64,000 nt of DNA, taken from positions 2,303,501-2,367,500 of the forward strand of contig JARFJB010000902.1 of the NCBI GenBank assembly GCA_036346205.1, written 5' to 3'. Source of the stretch: Vesta saturnalis (Eukaryota > Arthropoda > Insecta > Coleoptera > Lampyridae). Shown in pieces: positions 11,986 to 23,886 of the stretch (its first letter is position 1; each line of letters begins with the position of its first letter). Under the pieces are notes generated by a model. It saw nothing but the letters and a program-made list of their open reading frames with translations, searched no databases and was not told the DNA's origin. The position numbers and the translations under genes are program-made.

Positions 11986-12719
11986 ATATAAACTTACATT
12001 CCATAAAATTACAATAATTTAACATATGCAGTTAAACTTAAAAATCATATTAAACGTACACCTCGTGTTTTCACTGTCTAATAACAATTGCAATTATTAA
12101 CCACAAACTTTTATTACATTTAACTAGATCTTTAATTGGTATGTCAAGTTTCAATTTGTGAATGCTTTTCTCAATTTCAAATTAAAGTTTTTCGCAACTT
12201 TACACTTACATCGTAAAAAAAGGCACAAGGGTACGTCTTAATTTTAACTTTTGGTATGTATAGCTTTTTACTGTTTTTTCTAGACCTTGAAATAAATGCT
12301 TTGCCTGTTAAATGTAACTCTAACTGTTACCAAAACCTATAGATTTATCTGAAGAGAATTCAAAATTCATGATTTAATATTTAAAAGATAGGTAGTTTAA
12401 TTATGTGTGATAATCGTGAAAGATTACATTTTCATAAATAAATTTTAATTACTGCTAAAATGTTTTATTTACAAGTTTTCTAAATCCGGCATTTGATTAG
12501 AAATTAATAAATACATCCGCCTCAACTAGATAAAAACGTATTAAGTACGTACATTAATGCACACGTTTGCTGTAATTGTCAAGGGAGCTTTCATCAACTC
12601 AGAAATCAAACTTTCGAAATTAAGAATGGCGGATCAAATGTGGAAGAATGAAACGCTGCAAAAGTGCACAAAAATTTTAAATTGATGTATATGTTGTTAA
12701 AAATGGTTCATACAATAGT
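11986..12719. other. non-coding, no recognised feature
   Basis: AT-rich sequence with no ORF of note, no repeat partner noticed and no tRNA-like signal. Confidence 0.45.
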
Positions 12720-13260
12720 ATATTAAAAACCAAGTTTCATAATACCAGTCTTGAAGCAAGAATTCAAGTTGAAAAAATTAAAGAATGAATGCTTCTAAGT
12801 CTTATAAAATACGTTTTTTTTGTGCTATTCCTTGTGATTTCCCCTTTTTTAAACAAAGTTGTTGACTCTAGTCCATTTAGGGATTTTTGTGGTGGTTGGT
12901 AATGTCTTAATTTTAAAAGTGAAAATTTGATCTAGTCGCCTTTTGTTTTATCGAAATTCATAAAAACACAAACATGAAAGATAATCTTACATGTATGCCC
13001 CCTGAAATACGTCAAATTGCCAAAAATGCGGTCGCATTTGCTCGCATCAAATATTTCCGTTGGACGCATCCTGCTTTTGACACATTTTGTAAGAGTGACA
13101 TGCATGATATAATTCCGGATCAAGCTTTTCCAACCTAAATATTTGCCTAAAATGTTTCGTGAATTAATGGCTATAATGACATCCGAGACATAGACGCCGT
13201 ATTTCTTAATATGTGTATTAAAGAATCAAAATGGAAGCAAACTGCAAAAAGGATTTTTAA
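12720..13260 (+). repeat. dispersed repeat Z, copy 1, with a short Crypton-like coding trace
   Basis: About 480 bases match 45730-46210: shared blocks are the CATAATACCAGTC region, CCCCTGAAATACGT, CACATTTTGTAAGAGTGA and TTAATGGCTATAATGACATC. In plus-strand frame the centre reads KDNLTCMPPEIRQIAKNAV, resembling the N-terminus of insect Crypton-type recombinases (compare PPNITEIAEIAKRN in the gene at 30136). The resemblance fades after about 25 residues and frameshifts follow. The family assignment is tentative. Confidence 0.55.
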
Positions 13261-14480
13261 TTCGCTCTTTCTAAAAATAAAAATATTTAAAATTTAAGTA
13301 TGAGTTTATGGAATCGAAGTAAATGGTTTTCACACAAGTGGCTACAAGGTGTAGATACTGCAGATTTTTATGTTATTTTAACACGTGTAATGCAGATAAC
13401 TATTGTTCTAGCTTTGCCACGGTGTGATACGGGACAAGTAGAGTGGTTCACTGTAACTGTTAGGTAAATATTTGCGTAATTACACTTGGAATTTAAATGA
13501 GAAAAACATGATTTTCACAATTAAGATATTAGTTTTTACTTTCCGACCACAGGCAACGTCTGTATATCTCTTAGAGGCTAAAAATTTATTTAGAAACTTT
13601 TGATGTATCTTTTTGCGACCCACGAACACAAAAATTTTTTGTCAGATATTCATCGTAAGATTATGCTTGATACATTGGGTACGCGCAAAATTAATTGTAC
13701 AGTTTTGATAAAATCCTACGTCTAGTAAGAGTAAAAGTTCGTTTCGATACTAACTATTAGAAAAATGCCAAGTTGCTCTCAATGCGTATGAAGATATTAA
13801 TATTATAATTTTCAGATCAACCGATTCTCGTCCGTGGGTTTCTTAATACTTTATAGTTACATTGGGTGAAGTTTTGTGAAACTAAATTTTATATGGTAAT
13901 GAAACTGCACTAGCACTTTTAAAGTATTGTTTGATAAGATAACGGTTTACTAAAATGTAAACTTTCAGCATTGTTACACATATTTAAAGTACTGAGCTTT
14001 TTGGGTTTTTTTAATAATGGATATTTGTATTTATGTTATACAAATCTAAACGTTTAGGCTTATATAACATACATGCAAATATACACCATTAAGAAGAATT
14101 AATGGAGACTATGATAATCAAGTAAACTTTACGTGATAAAAATGTATTATACTTGAAAATGACAAACAGGTGTCAACCTTGGGAATAAGTACGTGTCTCA
14201 ACGAAGAGCTCTTAGCAGGTAAACCACTGGGTATTTTAACACAATTGGATTACTTACTAATTTAAAATTTTAAATTGTATATTAGGTCAAACAAACCTTC
14301 ACAAATAAATATTAAAATAACAAATTCGTTGTAAACCATCAAAGTAGTCCCGATGCTTATCAAATTATGTAGTGGGAGAACAAGATGCTCTTTAAAGTAT
14401 CAGTACACTTTATTCCACTTGTCCTACTTTTATAACCTATTTTTTTATTCTGAACCATTCAATCCATTTATAGTTATCAC
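13261..14480. other. non-coding, no recognised feature
   Basis: AT-rich DNA on both strands with no coding motif or repeat partner noticed. Confidence 0.45.
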
Positions 14481-14955
14481 CTAAGTTGGACAAAGGGTTC
14501 TGAATGGTTCTAATAACACGTTCAGCAATAGCAGCATTTTCGTACGGTTGGCTGTGTAGTAATTAATATCTTAACGTTGATTTATCTTTATTTTAAATTA
14601 TAAAATAGATCTCTAGCGTGTGTTTGTATACTTGTTATCTCTCTTTGTGTAAAGATTGAATTTATATGCTTCGTTTTCAATTTATTGCTTCACAACTATT
14701 TTACAAAACAAACGTAAGTTGAACAAGTTGTACAAGGAATTTTGAATGGTTTTAATAACACGATCAGAAATGGATGCATTTTCGTTTGGTTTTGTAGCCA
14801 TTAATACCTTATCATTGATTTAACTTCACTCTGAATTGCAAAATAGATTTTTTGGCCTGTTTGCAAACAAGTTGTCCGTCCTTAACTAAAGACTGGACGC
14901 ATTTACTTGGTTTCATTTTTAATTTTTTACTTCATAACCGTTTTACGAAGCAGGC
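14481..14955 (+). repeat. two-copy tandem duplication, period 242 bp
   Basis: TGAATGGTTCTAATAACACG at 14501 recurs as TGAATGGTTTTAATAACACG at 14743. The following blocks keep the same order in both units: CATTTTCGT(A/T)(C/T)GGTT, ATTGATTTA, AAAATAGAT, and TTTTCAATTT / CATAACCGTTTTACGAA. Divergence is roughly 25-30% by eye, so the duplication is old. No coding content was seen. Confidence 0.75.
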
Positions 14956-17039
14956 GATAACCACTAACGTTCATATAACATCTGTTCTGTATATCGGAAG
15001 GTATGAGTTCGCCTAATTCTCCTTCCCAACGATTATCAAAATATTTAACTGTGGTTCGGTTAAAAGTTCTGATGACGTCTAACTGGCTTAAAAGGTATGA
15101 ATATATCTGATAAACTGCCTAAAAAGGAACTATTTAAACAATGAATAAATTAATTCTGAAAATAAATTTCGCATAAATATAACGTTTTTTAGCAACCAGA
15201 TATGTAATTGTAAATATATAAGACATCCAGTCAAGCTAAAATAAGAGCAACATTATTCACCCCTCATTTGAGTAAAACGTTTTTTAATTTAACTTTCGTT
15301 AAGCAAGAATAGTACAATACTACACTTAATTGTAGGATACATTGTTTAGCAAAATATGCGAGTTCCTTAACGTCGTAATTCACTATATTACACCTACCGA
15401 GTTAGCTAACTAACCAAACCACTCGTGAACTTGATAGTGTAGTTTACTGTTTTACTTTGCAAACTATTAAATTGATTCACTGAAAGTTAATGAATACATA
15501 CAATTAATTTTCATTAATTTGTGTAGTTTATAATGATAATTAAACAAATAATAGGCGTTCCCTTTTAAAAGTCAATTATAGGTAACGTATGGCATATTAG
15601 GCAAATTAGATCAAATTTTAAAAGATAGTAATACAAAAATGATTTATCAAATAATAAAGGTATTCAGCTGTTTGTATAGTTTTCTTATACAAAATAAAAA
15701 GAAAGTTTGTAGCAGAAAAACTTTTCTAATTCTTCAATTTCACAGGAGGGGTTTATATACAGCGAGCCTTTAACTTCCAATAAATGATATGTAGTTTTGT
15801 TAAGTCTTCAGACATGTCAATTAATATTTCAAGTTTCTTACGGTTGTGGTAAAAAATTTTAGAAATTGTGTCATAAAAGGTCATTTATATCTGTTTTCAA
15901 GAGCGCGGAATTTTTAATTTCCACAAATTTTCAAATTTTTATTCGTTCGTACCGAAAAATATTGAGCATTATGATTTACGTGAAAATAAAGACACATTCT
16001 TAAGTTATTTATTTTTCTTCAATAAATGCTAAAAATAATCCAAACCTTTCGTCCTTCGTAATGGTTTGCAAAATCAATGAGATCAATGTAATAAAAAAAA
16101 CAGTGTCTGGAAACTTAAGATAAGCCATTCATAATTACCGCAGAAAATGATCGTTCTTTTCTCATGAACACAAGGAAACACTAAGTTTTGTTAGTATTAA
16201 ATTTCATTCCATTTTTAATTCCCCGTTAAGGATGTAACGGTCTTAATTACTATACTTGATTTATAATTATGAACCATCTCTCACTTTATGACTGTGGTAG
16301 GCAACACACAATACCGATGGCTTCAACATTTGTAGTCTCGCAGAAGTTTTCAGTTAGACACTAACTGTTTAGGAGAAATGTGGCGTTTAACAAGTTTGTC
16401 TCAATGCTTTCGGATACTTTAGTCTTCATTTGACCGAGTCAACAAACGTTTCTAATTACCGTACTTATTTTTATACAATTATACGTGGCAATGTTGCGTA
16501 CAATAATAGGGTCTAAGTTGACGGTTACAGCAGCCAATACAAGTAAGATGTGCCTCGATTTCGTTCAAATACACGAGAGCTTAAACCGCGTAAAACTATT
16601 TGTTATTTCATACATCACTAAGCTAACGATGAGTTACATTTTTTTTATTATGTGACAGAGCCCTTGAAGTCAAAGCAATTAATGATAACCGTAATCAAGT
16701 GTTTATTACTCACAATCTGTCCATGCATTAAGTAAGTCCACGAACTATTTTTGGAGTGCTGAGGTCTTTCACGCAGGTGTTGAAGAGTGCTTTAAGTGAC
16801 TATAAAGTAATATGCTCTTCTCTTTCTGTATATCCTTCAGGTAATGTAGCAGCTATACTTGTAACGTCCTTTACCTATAATTTAAAAATTGAAAAATCAG
16901 CGTAGGTGTACAAACTATAAACTTTTTTTTACTTTCTCATGGCGCTTATTGGTAAATTGAATAACTTCGATTAAGCACCTATTGTTTTGCCATTGTTTTG
17001 GCAGCAGACGGTTGTCAACATTTAAGTGTAATGTATTAA
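14956..17039. other. non-coding, no recognised feature
   Basis: Long AT-rich stretch without ORFs or repeat partners that I could recognise. Confidence 0.45.
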
Positions 17040-17800
17040 GTTGCCGTTATCACGTTAGAACTACCGCTTCAGTAGGTTACGATTCTATTTTTTTGAGAGT
17101 ATATAACTATGGCCATGAGGGTGACCTCAAGTACTAAAAGAGCAATGCCCAAAGATGAGGGCAACAACATTAACGCCATGGGAAGGTTGCAATGAGATAT
17201 CATAAATTACTTCAGTTAGCTGACTTAAAGCACAACAAGGTTCTATCAGTGTTGTGAACAGCAGAGAAATTTGGGACAGTAGAAGCTATTTCTATTAGAT
17301 ATTGGTCAGATAATAGACCTAGAGCTGAAATTTTCTAAACGAGTGGTTTTGATGTAAGAAAAAGGTTTAGTAGGGTATTGTTTGGAAATCATTTGTGAAA
17401 TAGCGATGCTTTCTCACGATCAGTAGGATTGGTGGTAGATGAAAATTGAGGTTATTTGGAGTTATGGACAATAAAATCTCCAAGAATTAAGATATCGCAA
17501 TATAGAGACTGAGCCAGCAGTCGGCTTTCAAACTAAGGTAATCAAATAGGTCTTGATGGTTACAGTCATTGGAAGCCGTACTGATGCAACAGAATATCAC
17601 AAATTTGGGGCCAGAATATTTGAACCAAATCACGTAGAATTATTTATTTCCCAACGAAGAAAACATTTTGGAAGCGGATTGCTATCTTCAAATGTTAGAG
17701 TGAATAATGTATTGTGGAAATCACAACTTAGGTGAATCGTAGTTTTGATAGAAGGCTTGTGCATGTGATACAATATTTCGGCTGCACTTATTCAAAAGTT
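17040..17800 (-). pseudogene. non-LTR retrotransposon endonuclease relic
   Basis: On the minus strand, in shifting frames, the segment reads HQDLFDYLSLKADCWLSLY, then ILGDFIVHNS at about 17470, then FSSTTNPTDRE and FLTSKPL. ILGDFNVH is the phosphodiesterase motif of the APE-type endonuclease in Jockey-group elements, which nicks target DNA to prime reverse transcription. The downstream FPWR block about 90 residues later also fits the linker after this domain in insect Jockey-like elements. Stops and frameshifts are frequent. No RT domain follows, since the mariner relic and solo LTR lie nearby on the other side. Confidence 0.6.
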
Positions 17801-18163
17801 GGTCAACAGCGTTAAGGTTAGACCAAGGTTAGAATAACGTATCAGAAACTTTCAATGATTGAGGTCGCTTGTGTTTTATTCACCTAACTGGGCAGCATTT
17901 GATGTCCCTAAAAACCACAGCCGCGTTTTTTTAACTTTCAACTCGATAGAAAGGTTACATTGTGGGCGAGAGGAAGAATACGTTGATAACAAATTAAATA
18001 AAAGAACAAGGGTGACAGGAAACCTCTACTGAGATCAGAAAATCAAAGAAGTAATATCAAGGAGCTCATGGTAGATGTGATGATACCTCTACGACTGGCC
18101 TAAGGTTCAGATGCCTTCCATCTTTAAATTCATGTAATCAGCTAACCAGTTTAACAATGATGT

Positions 18164-18875
18164 CTATGCCACATTTTGAATAGAGTAGTCAACAGATAAA
18201 TTAAATAAACGGAGACGACTCAATACAGCTTTTGGTGTTGCATAACGGCACAATACCCTATAGAGTAACAAAATCAGCCCATTTGTTATCTTTCTTATCT
18301 TAGTATTAATAATCCAAACCCTACTGAATGTACGTATGTAACCTATCTCTAATTCCGGCAATGTTTGCGGTCTATTACTGTATACCCTGTTCTTCAGAAA
18401 TACCCAAAGGAAACAATCACATTCTGAAAGATCAAGGGATCTTGCGGGTCGCGAAATGTGATCATGTTCGGAAATGAGTCGGCCCGGGAAAAGTTACCCT
18501 GAAGTAGTCATAGACACGCGAGCAGTACGACTTGTAGCACCGTCTTGATGAAAATAATTGATGTCCGGAAACCTAGGTAACTCTTCCGTCACAAATATTC
18601 TGATCATGTGTGTATAGCGGTTTACCGTAACAGTTGTCTTGTAAAAAATATGGTCCAATAATACCTCATGATGGAATTGCATACCATACTGTAAGTTTCG
18701 GACTATGTAATGGCTTTAGGTGTATCTCTCCTGGATTTTCGTCATTCCAATAGCGATTATTCTGCTTGTTAACATATCCGTCTAAATGAAAATGTGCTTC
18801 AGCTGACCAACATGTAGTGACTAAAGTTTTCATCGTCGCAATATTTCTTCTCTGAAAATCCTGCGAGCAAACGTA
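18164..18875 (-). pseudogene. mariner (DD41D) transposase, C-terminal two thirds, split gene
   Basis: This is the distal part of a Tc1/mariner transposase, the enzyme that cuts and pastes the element at TA sites. The minus strand reads AEAHFHLDGYVNKQNNRYWN (first catalytic site with SDE decayed to SAE), then FHQDGATS (second Asp), a frameshift or stop near 18500, and ARSLDLSECD followed by FLW (third Asp, about 41 residues after the second). The N-terminus is at 26029-26413, on the far side of a solo LTR whose end TGTTAC at 18876 interrupts the gene. Several lesions make it inactive. The same family occurs at 26470-26720, and related long-TIR mariners lie at 47.8, 58.1 and 61.6 kb. Confidence 0.82.
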
Positions 18876-20279
18876 TGTTACGTACAAATTTGAACTTCGT
18901 ACACTAACTTACCTCCACACAGAAGATAGTTTTAGAGCTGCCGGAAAGTTCAGTCTAAGTAGAGAAGTGGGATAAGTTCTACATTGACACAGGTGGTACC
19001 TAAAAGCTTAAGAGGAGAAGAGAGGGCGCCAGCCAGCCCTAGATAACGAAGATGATTAGTCACTTTTATTCCCAAGCAACAATTGTAAGAAAGGTTGTGC
19101 GCATAGAAACAAATTGCTACAAGATAGGGTCCCAAAAGCGAAAGCAATGTATTGTTTATAATTATAAAAAAAATAAAAGTAGTATTCGTTTTCAATATAT
19201 GAACCTATATACACCAACTAAACTGTATCCCCAAGAGGAGTGAGATAATTCCCTGCATAAATATTTAAGTTGTGTGACCCACAAACGGTAACCCCCAAAG
19301 TTTTCATGTTAAATAATGATGTGCCTTTACTTACAAAACAACAAGCCACCCAAAAGTGTACTCTCAAATTTATATAGTAGTGTAGTTTAACAAAAATGAA
19401 AAGCATATGGATCTTTAAAATTAAGTTATGCCGAAGCATCAGTATTAGCATTTAAATGGATGACATGTATGTAATTTAAGCATTGCAAGGCACATTTAAT
19501 CGAATATTACAATGAATAACATGAATAACACAGTCAATAGCACTTTGCTATGAAAAATATGCAATAACACAATTAAAACAGAAATGATCATATGGATTAT
19601 ATCTAAAATCTGCCGAGCCGAATGCATCCGGTTTCACAGTTTTCTACAAGACATAGTTTAAATACATAAATTACCAATAGGCATTGTAACCATTGACTTA
19701 AAAGAATTTACCCAGAGCAACTTTATGAAGAAGTGAAAGAAAATCTAAGCAATATACACTTAAAGGTTCATTAATACCATTTAAATATGTCTATACAATC
19801 TTCTAGGATTAATCAAAGATTAAGCAAAGCATCAAGCTTAAGTAAATACACAAAACATGTATGATCAGTAACTTAGCTTTAGATCCTGGAATCCTGTCAT
19901 AAGATCCAAGTCTGTTTGGAAACTATTTCACATATCTTCCCGTCATCATCTCATAATCTACACCAAGTGTTTTGCTAGTATGTAATAAGTAAAACACAGT
20001 TAACAGGCCAAAATGTAGGTATGCAAAACATATAGCTATATACAAAATATGTACAACGTCTAAGACGGCATATACCACAATATGTACAGGGTAACGAAAC
20101 GTACCGCAGCGTACTTATACCCACATTTGTATACCGTACGAAACGTACCTCTACAAGTAAATATATTAAACCCAAAACGAAGGCATGAATGTCTTACCTT
20201 CAAGGAGGTAGTTAGTCAAAAAGTATTAACAGTAACGTTAAGAAATGAATTTAATCCAGTATGAGTTCGAGAACAGCTG

Positions 20280-20330
20280 TGTAACGAAACTATAATCACG
20301 AACAACTTCAAATAGAGATTGCAAACTCAC
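20280..20330 (+). repeat. remnant of the 5' LTR
   Basis: TGTAACGAAACTATAAT at 20280 matches TGTAACAAAACTATAAT at the start of the 3' LTR (23887). Weak similarity continues for a few dozen bases (GAACAAC, AAATAG). The rest of the expected 1.39-kb LTR, the primer binding site and early gag are absent, so a large 5' deletion has occurred. Confidence 0.7.
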
Positions 20331-20479
20331 GACGTTTTTCGGTTTCCGTTCAGAACGCCCAACGACCGACAAATTACACGCGCCAGACCGGAACACTTAA
20401 CGCATAGTGCACCTCAGCTTGAGGCCTCAAATCGCCAAAGTTTTGGCAACGTACAACACTCCGTCACCTAGGGCACCAG

Positions 20480-20790
20480 ATAATAACCGGCAGATCCCAC
20501 AACGATCTGCCCCCGTTTGAACTCCGGTACCACCACTTCATACGAGTCGACCGCCGCTTCAAAGACCGACTCGACCACCACCCACTCCACCGCGTCGTAC
20601 TGATGCACCTGTCCGACCTAACCAAAGGGAAGCGGCAAGCGCCCCTTCGACCGACACCGACCCTGAATGCTGGAGGTGTGGCCAGAGAGGTCATTACTGT
20701 ACCCAATGCCGTAATCGTCCAGTACTTTTCTGTTCCCGTTGTGGCAGACGTAACATTTTATTACGTGACTGTCCATGCGACGGGCGGGGA
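20480..20790 (+). pseudogene. gypsy gag remnant, nucleocapsid zinc knuckles
   Basis: From about 20668 one frame reads CWRCGQRGHYCTQC, a CX2CX4HX4C zinc knuckle, followed by CSRCGRRNILLRDC, a second knuckle with His replaced by Ile. Such knuckles bind the element RNA during particle assembly. The upstream part is open only in pieces and Pro/Arg-rich; matrix and capsid regions are gone. A frameshift separates it from the protease frame that begins near 20775. Confidence 0.75.
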
Positions 20791-22640
20791 AACGACCAGT
20801 GAGAGCTTCCGCTGGGAGGCCTGAAGCTCTCTCTCCCACAACCGCCTCCACCGCTAACGACCCCCGCCCATTTGTTACGGTTTATATCGCCGAACAACCC
20901 TCTACAGCGTTAGTTGATGCCGGATCCGCTATTACCTTTGTTGGTGACAAACCTGCTTCTTTATTGTCCGAGTCGACCCAACTTCCGAAGTGCACCAAAG
21001 CAACTGGTATCACTAACCAGTCCGTCATTATTCGGCAAGCCTTTTATTCAACCATTAAAATCTTGGATACCGAAATCCGGCATTTAATACATCATGTTCC
21101 GTCGCTATGTTACGACATGCTCTTGGGGATGGACTTTTTAGCAAGGACTAGTTTTCATTTTAATATGAAATCCGGAAACCTTTTCCTTGAAAACCGACTT
21201 GTCCCTAAGACCACAAAACCAACACCGACGAGTAACGACTGTCACGCCATCACCCCTTTGACAGCTATTGAAGAAAGCCAGCTGCACAGATTCCTAAATA
21301 CCGAACTACCGAGATTCCAAACAATACCGATTTGGTAGAACATGATATCCGTCTCACTACCCTTACTCCCATCAAGCAACGATACCGTCCCCTCAACCCA
21401 AAAATGCAAAACCTCGTAAACGAAGAGGTCGACCGTATGATACATGAAAACATAATTGAACCCGCGGACAGCCCGTGGAGCTCACCAATCGTCATCGCAA
21501 AAAAAGATGGCAAAGCACGTTTTTGCATCGACTTCCGAAAAATTAATGAAATATCCGTCAAAGATGCCTACCCATTACCTTTTATCCATCACATCCTAGA
21601 CCGACTACGTCACGCGACACATTTCCAGCATCGACTTAAAGGACGGTTATTGGCAAATCCCGTTAACACCCGAATCCAGACCGATCACAGAATTTACCAT
21701 TGCCGGCCGTGGTCTATTCCAATTTAAAGTGATGCCGTTTGGCCTTCACTCCGCACCCGCTGCCTTTCAGCGGCTATTAGACCGCATTATAGGCCCTAAA
21801 GTGGAACCGTACGCTTTTGCGTACCTGGACGATATTATTGTGTTGGGGGAAACTTTTGACGAACACTTAGCAAATTTAAAAGAAGTGTTTCGCAGGCTAA
21901 GAGCAGCTAACCTCCGTATAAACCCGGACAAATGTCAATTTTGCCGTAAGGCATTGAAATATTTGGGTCACGTCGTCAGTGACGGCGGAATACAAACAGA
22001 CCCTGACAAAGTTACTGCTATCATCGAAATGCCATCCCCACACAACGTCCGAAGTCTACGAAGGTTCCTAGGGATGTCATCCTGGTACCGCCGTTTTATC
22101 CCGAACTTTTCTAAAACCGTACTGCCTCTAACTAAGCTCCTACACAAAGACGTTCGCTGGAAATGGTCAAACGAGCAGACTACTGCTTTCGAACAACTAA
22201 AGACCGCTTTAGTTAATTCTCCCGTACTTACCTGCCCGAATTTCAATGTTCCCTTTGTCCTTCAAACCGATGCATCCGAAAGTGGATTAGGTGCTGCCCT
22301 AACTCAAACCATAAATGGCGAAGATCATGTAATTGCGCATGCCAGCCGAACGTTGAGCTCCCCGGAAAGTAATTATTCAGTAACGGAAAAAGAATGCCTT
22401 GCCATAGTTTTCTGCATTGAAAAGATGAGGCCATATCTCGAGGGATATCGCTTCACAGTTATAACCGACCATCAATCACTAACCTGGCTCCATTCCATAA
22501 AAAGTCCAGCTGGACGCCTTGCAAGGTGGGGTATTTTCCTGCAACAATTTGACTTCGAAATTAAATACCGAAAGTTACACAACATCCCGACCGACTGCCG
22601 GATTACTGTATCAGAGAAGGCCGACTATACCGCCATTTAC
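20775..22640 (+). pseudogene. gypsy pol: protease, reverse transcriptase, RNase H
   Basis: The first frame carries LVDAGSAITFV at about 20910, the active site of the retroviral-type aspartic protease (DAG in place of DSG or DTG), then YDMLLGMDFL. The second frame starts the RT fingers with PWSSPIVIAKKDG and RFCIDFRKIN. A frameshift near 21635 separates this from a third frame that continues with MPFGLHSAPAAFQ, FAYLDDIIV (catalytic YLDD, about 21822), LRRFLGMSSWYRRFI, the RNase H start LQTDASESGLGAAL and the tether ITDHQSLTWLHS. The polyprotein would copy the RNA into DNA. At least three frameshifts break it. Confidence 0.9.
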
Positions 22641-22679
22641 ATACAAATGAATTAAAGGGCGAATTAATTACCGACCCCT

Positions 22680-23794
22680 GGAAATTTTGTGTGGAAAAAC
22701 CGCACCGCCCCCGTGTTTTCAAGGAGAATCACGATTCTCCCACTGCTGGTCATTTAGGGGTCACTAAAACCACTAACCGTATTCTAGAACGGTATTATTG
22801 GCCAGGAATAGTCAGAGACATCAACACCTATGTCCGAAACTGCCCACTCTGCCAAAAGTACAAAGTGTCACAACAGAAAACCGCGGGTCAGATGCAACAG
22901 TATCCGAACCGTTTACCTTGGGACATAGTTAGCTCCGACGTCATAGGACCACTACCCCGATCATCCAAAGGTCATTCATATCTAGCCGTTTTTCAAGACC
23001 GTTTTACAAAGTGGGTAGTTGCCAAACCTCTAAGGAAAGCTACCGCCACTACCATCTCAGAAGCTTTATACGCCGATGTTATTACCAAGTTCGGTACACC
23101 ACGTGTGGTACTAACCGATAATGGCCCACAGTATGATAGCCGTGCTTTCAACCACTTGCTATCAGAACTCGGCATCCACCACCGTTATATCCCGCTGTAC
23201 ACTCCACAAGCGAACTCCGTCGAAAAGGCGAACCGCACGCTGAAAACCATGATCGCCCAGTTTTGCGATAACAATCTCCGCGATTGGGACCGTCACCTTC
23301 CCGCCATAACTTTCGCGATGAACACGGCCGTACATGAATCGACCAGATTTACTCCCGCTTTCTTGAATTTCGGTCGCGAACTGGAACTTTCGGGAACCTT
23401 GCGACGCGAAACCGACCCGTCACCAAACTCTGGCGAGATAAACGCCGAAGACATTGTACCCACTCATAGCCGCCGACTAGGTCAATTAGAAGACATATTT
23501 CAATTGGTACGGCACAATTTAGGCCGCGCATACACTAAACAGGAAGGCCACTACAATCTACGACCCCGCGAATGGAAACCGCACCTGGGAGACCGTGTCC
23601 TACGTAAGGAACATCCGTTATCGTCTGCCGCACAGGGCGTCGCCGCCAAGCTCGCGCCGAAATACTCTGGACCGTATATAATTACTAAGGCCCTGTCCCC
23701 TGTTGTCTTTAACTTAAAACACGCCGCCAACAACCACAAATTAATCCGGATACACGTCAAGGACCTAAAGCCCTACCACCGCGATGAGAACTAA
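22680..23794 (+). pseudogene. gypsy pol: integrase
   Basis: After a frameshift near 22600-22690, a 367-codon open frame encodes the integrase. It has the HHCC zinc domain (H in SPTAGHLG, NCPLCQKYK), then the DDE core: Asp in SSDVIGPLP, Asp in VLTDNGPQY and Glu in QANSVEKANR. The C-terminal part LAPKYSGPYII is a typical integrase C-terminal domain. The usual ...NPVERVNR is NSVEKANR here, but the Glu is retained. The frame is open through 23794, ending just before the polypurine tract. The enzyme would insert the cDNA into the genome; as part of a broken polyprotein this copy is unlikely to be expressed. Confidence 0.92.
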
Positions 23795-23871
23795 CCGACC
23801 GCCTCGTTAACGTTTATTTAAATTACCGCCAACACCGAGTTACCAACAGAAAAAGCTACGCTTTTTCTTCC

Positions 23872-23886
23872 GAAGAACGAGGGGTG
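23872..23886 (+). promoter_or_regulatory. polypurine tract of the gypsy element
   Basis: GAAGAACGAGGGGTG directly precedes the 3' LTR start TGTAAC at 23887. A purine-rich run in this position primes plus-strand DNA synthesis in LTR elements. Confidence 0.65.

Noticed and set aside
20464..20897. Arg/Gly-rich minus-strand open frames opposite the gypsy gag
   Set aside because: Shadows of the coding strand, which holds the zinc knuckles and protease.
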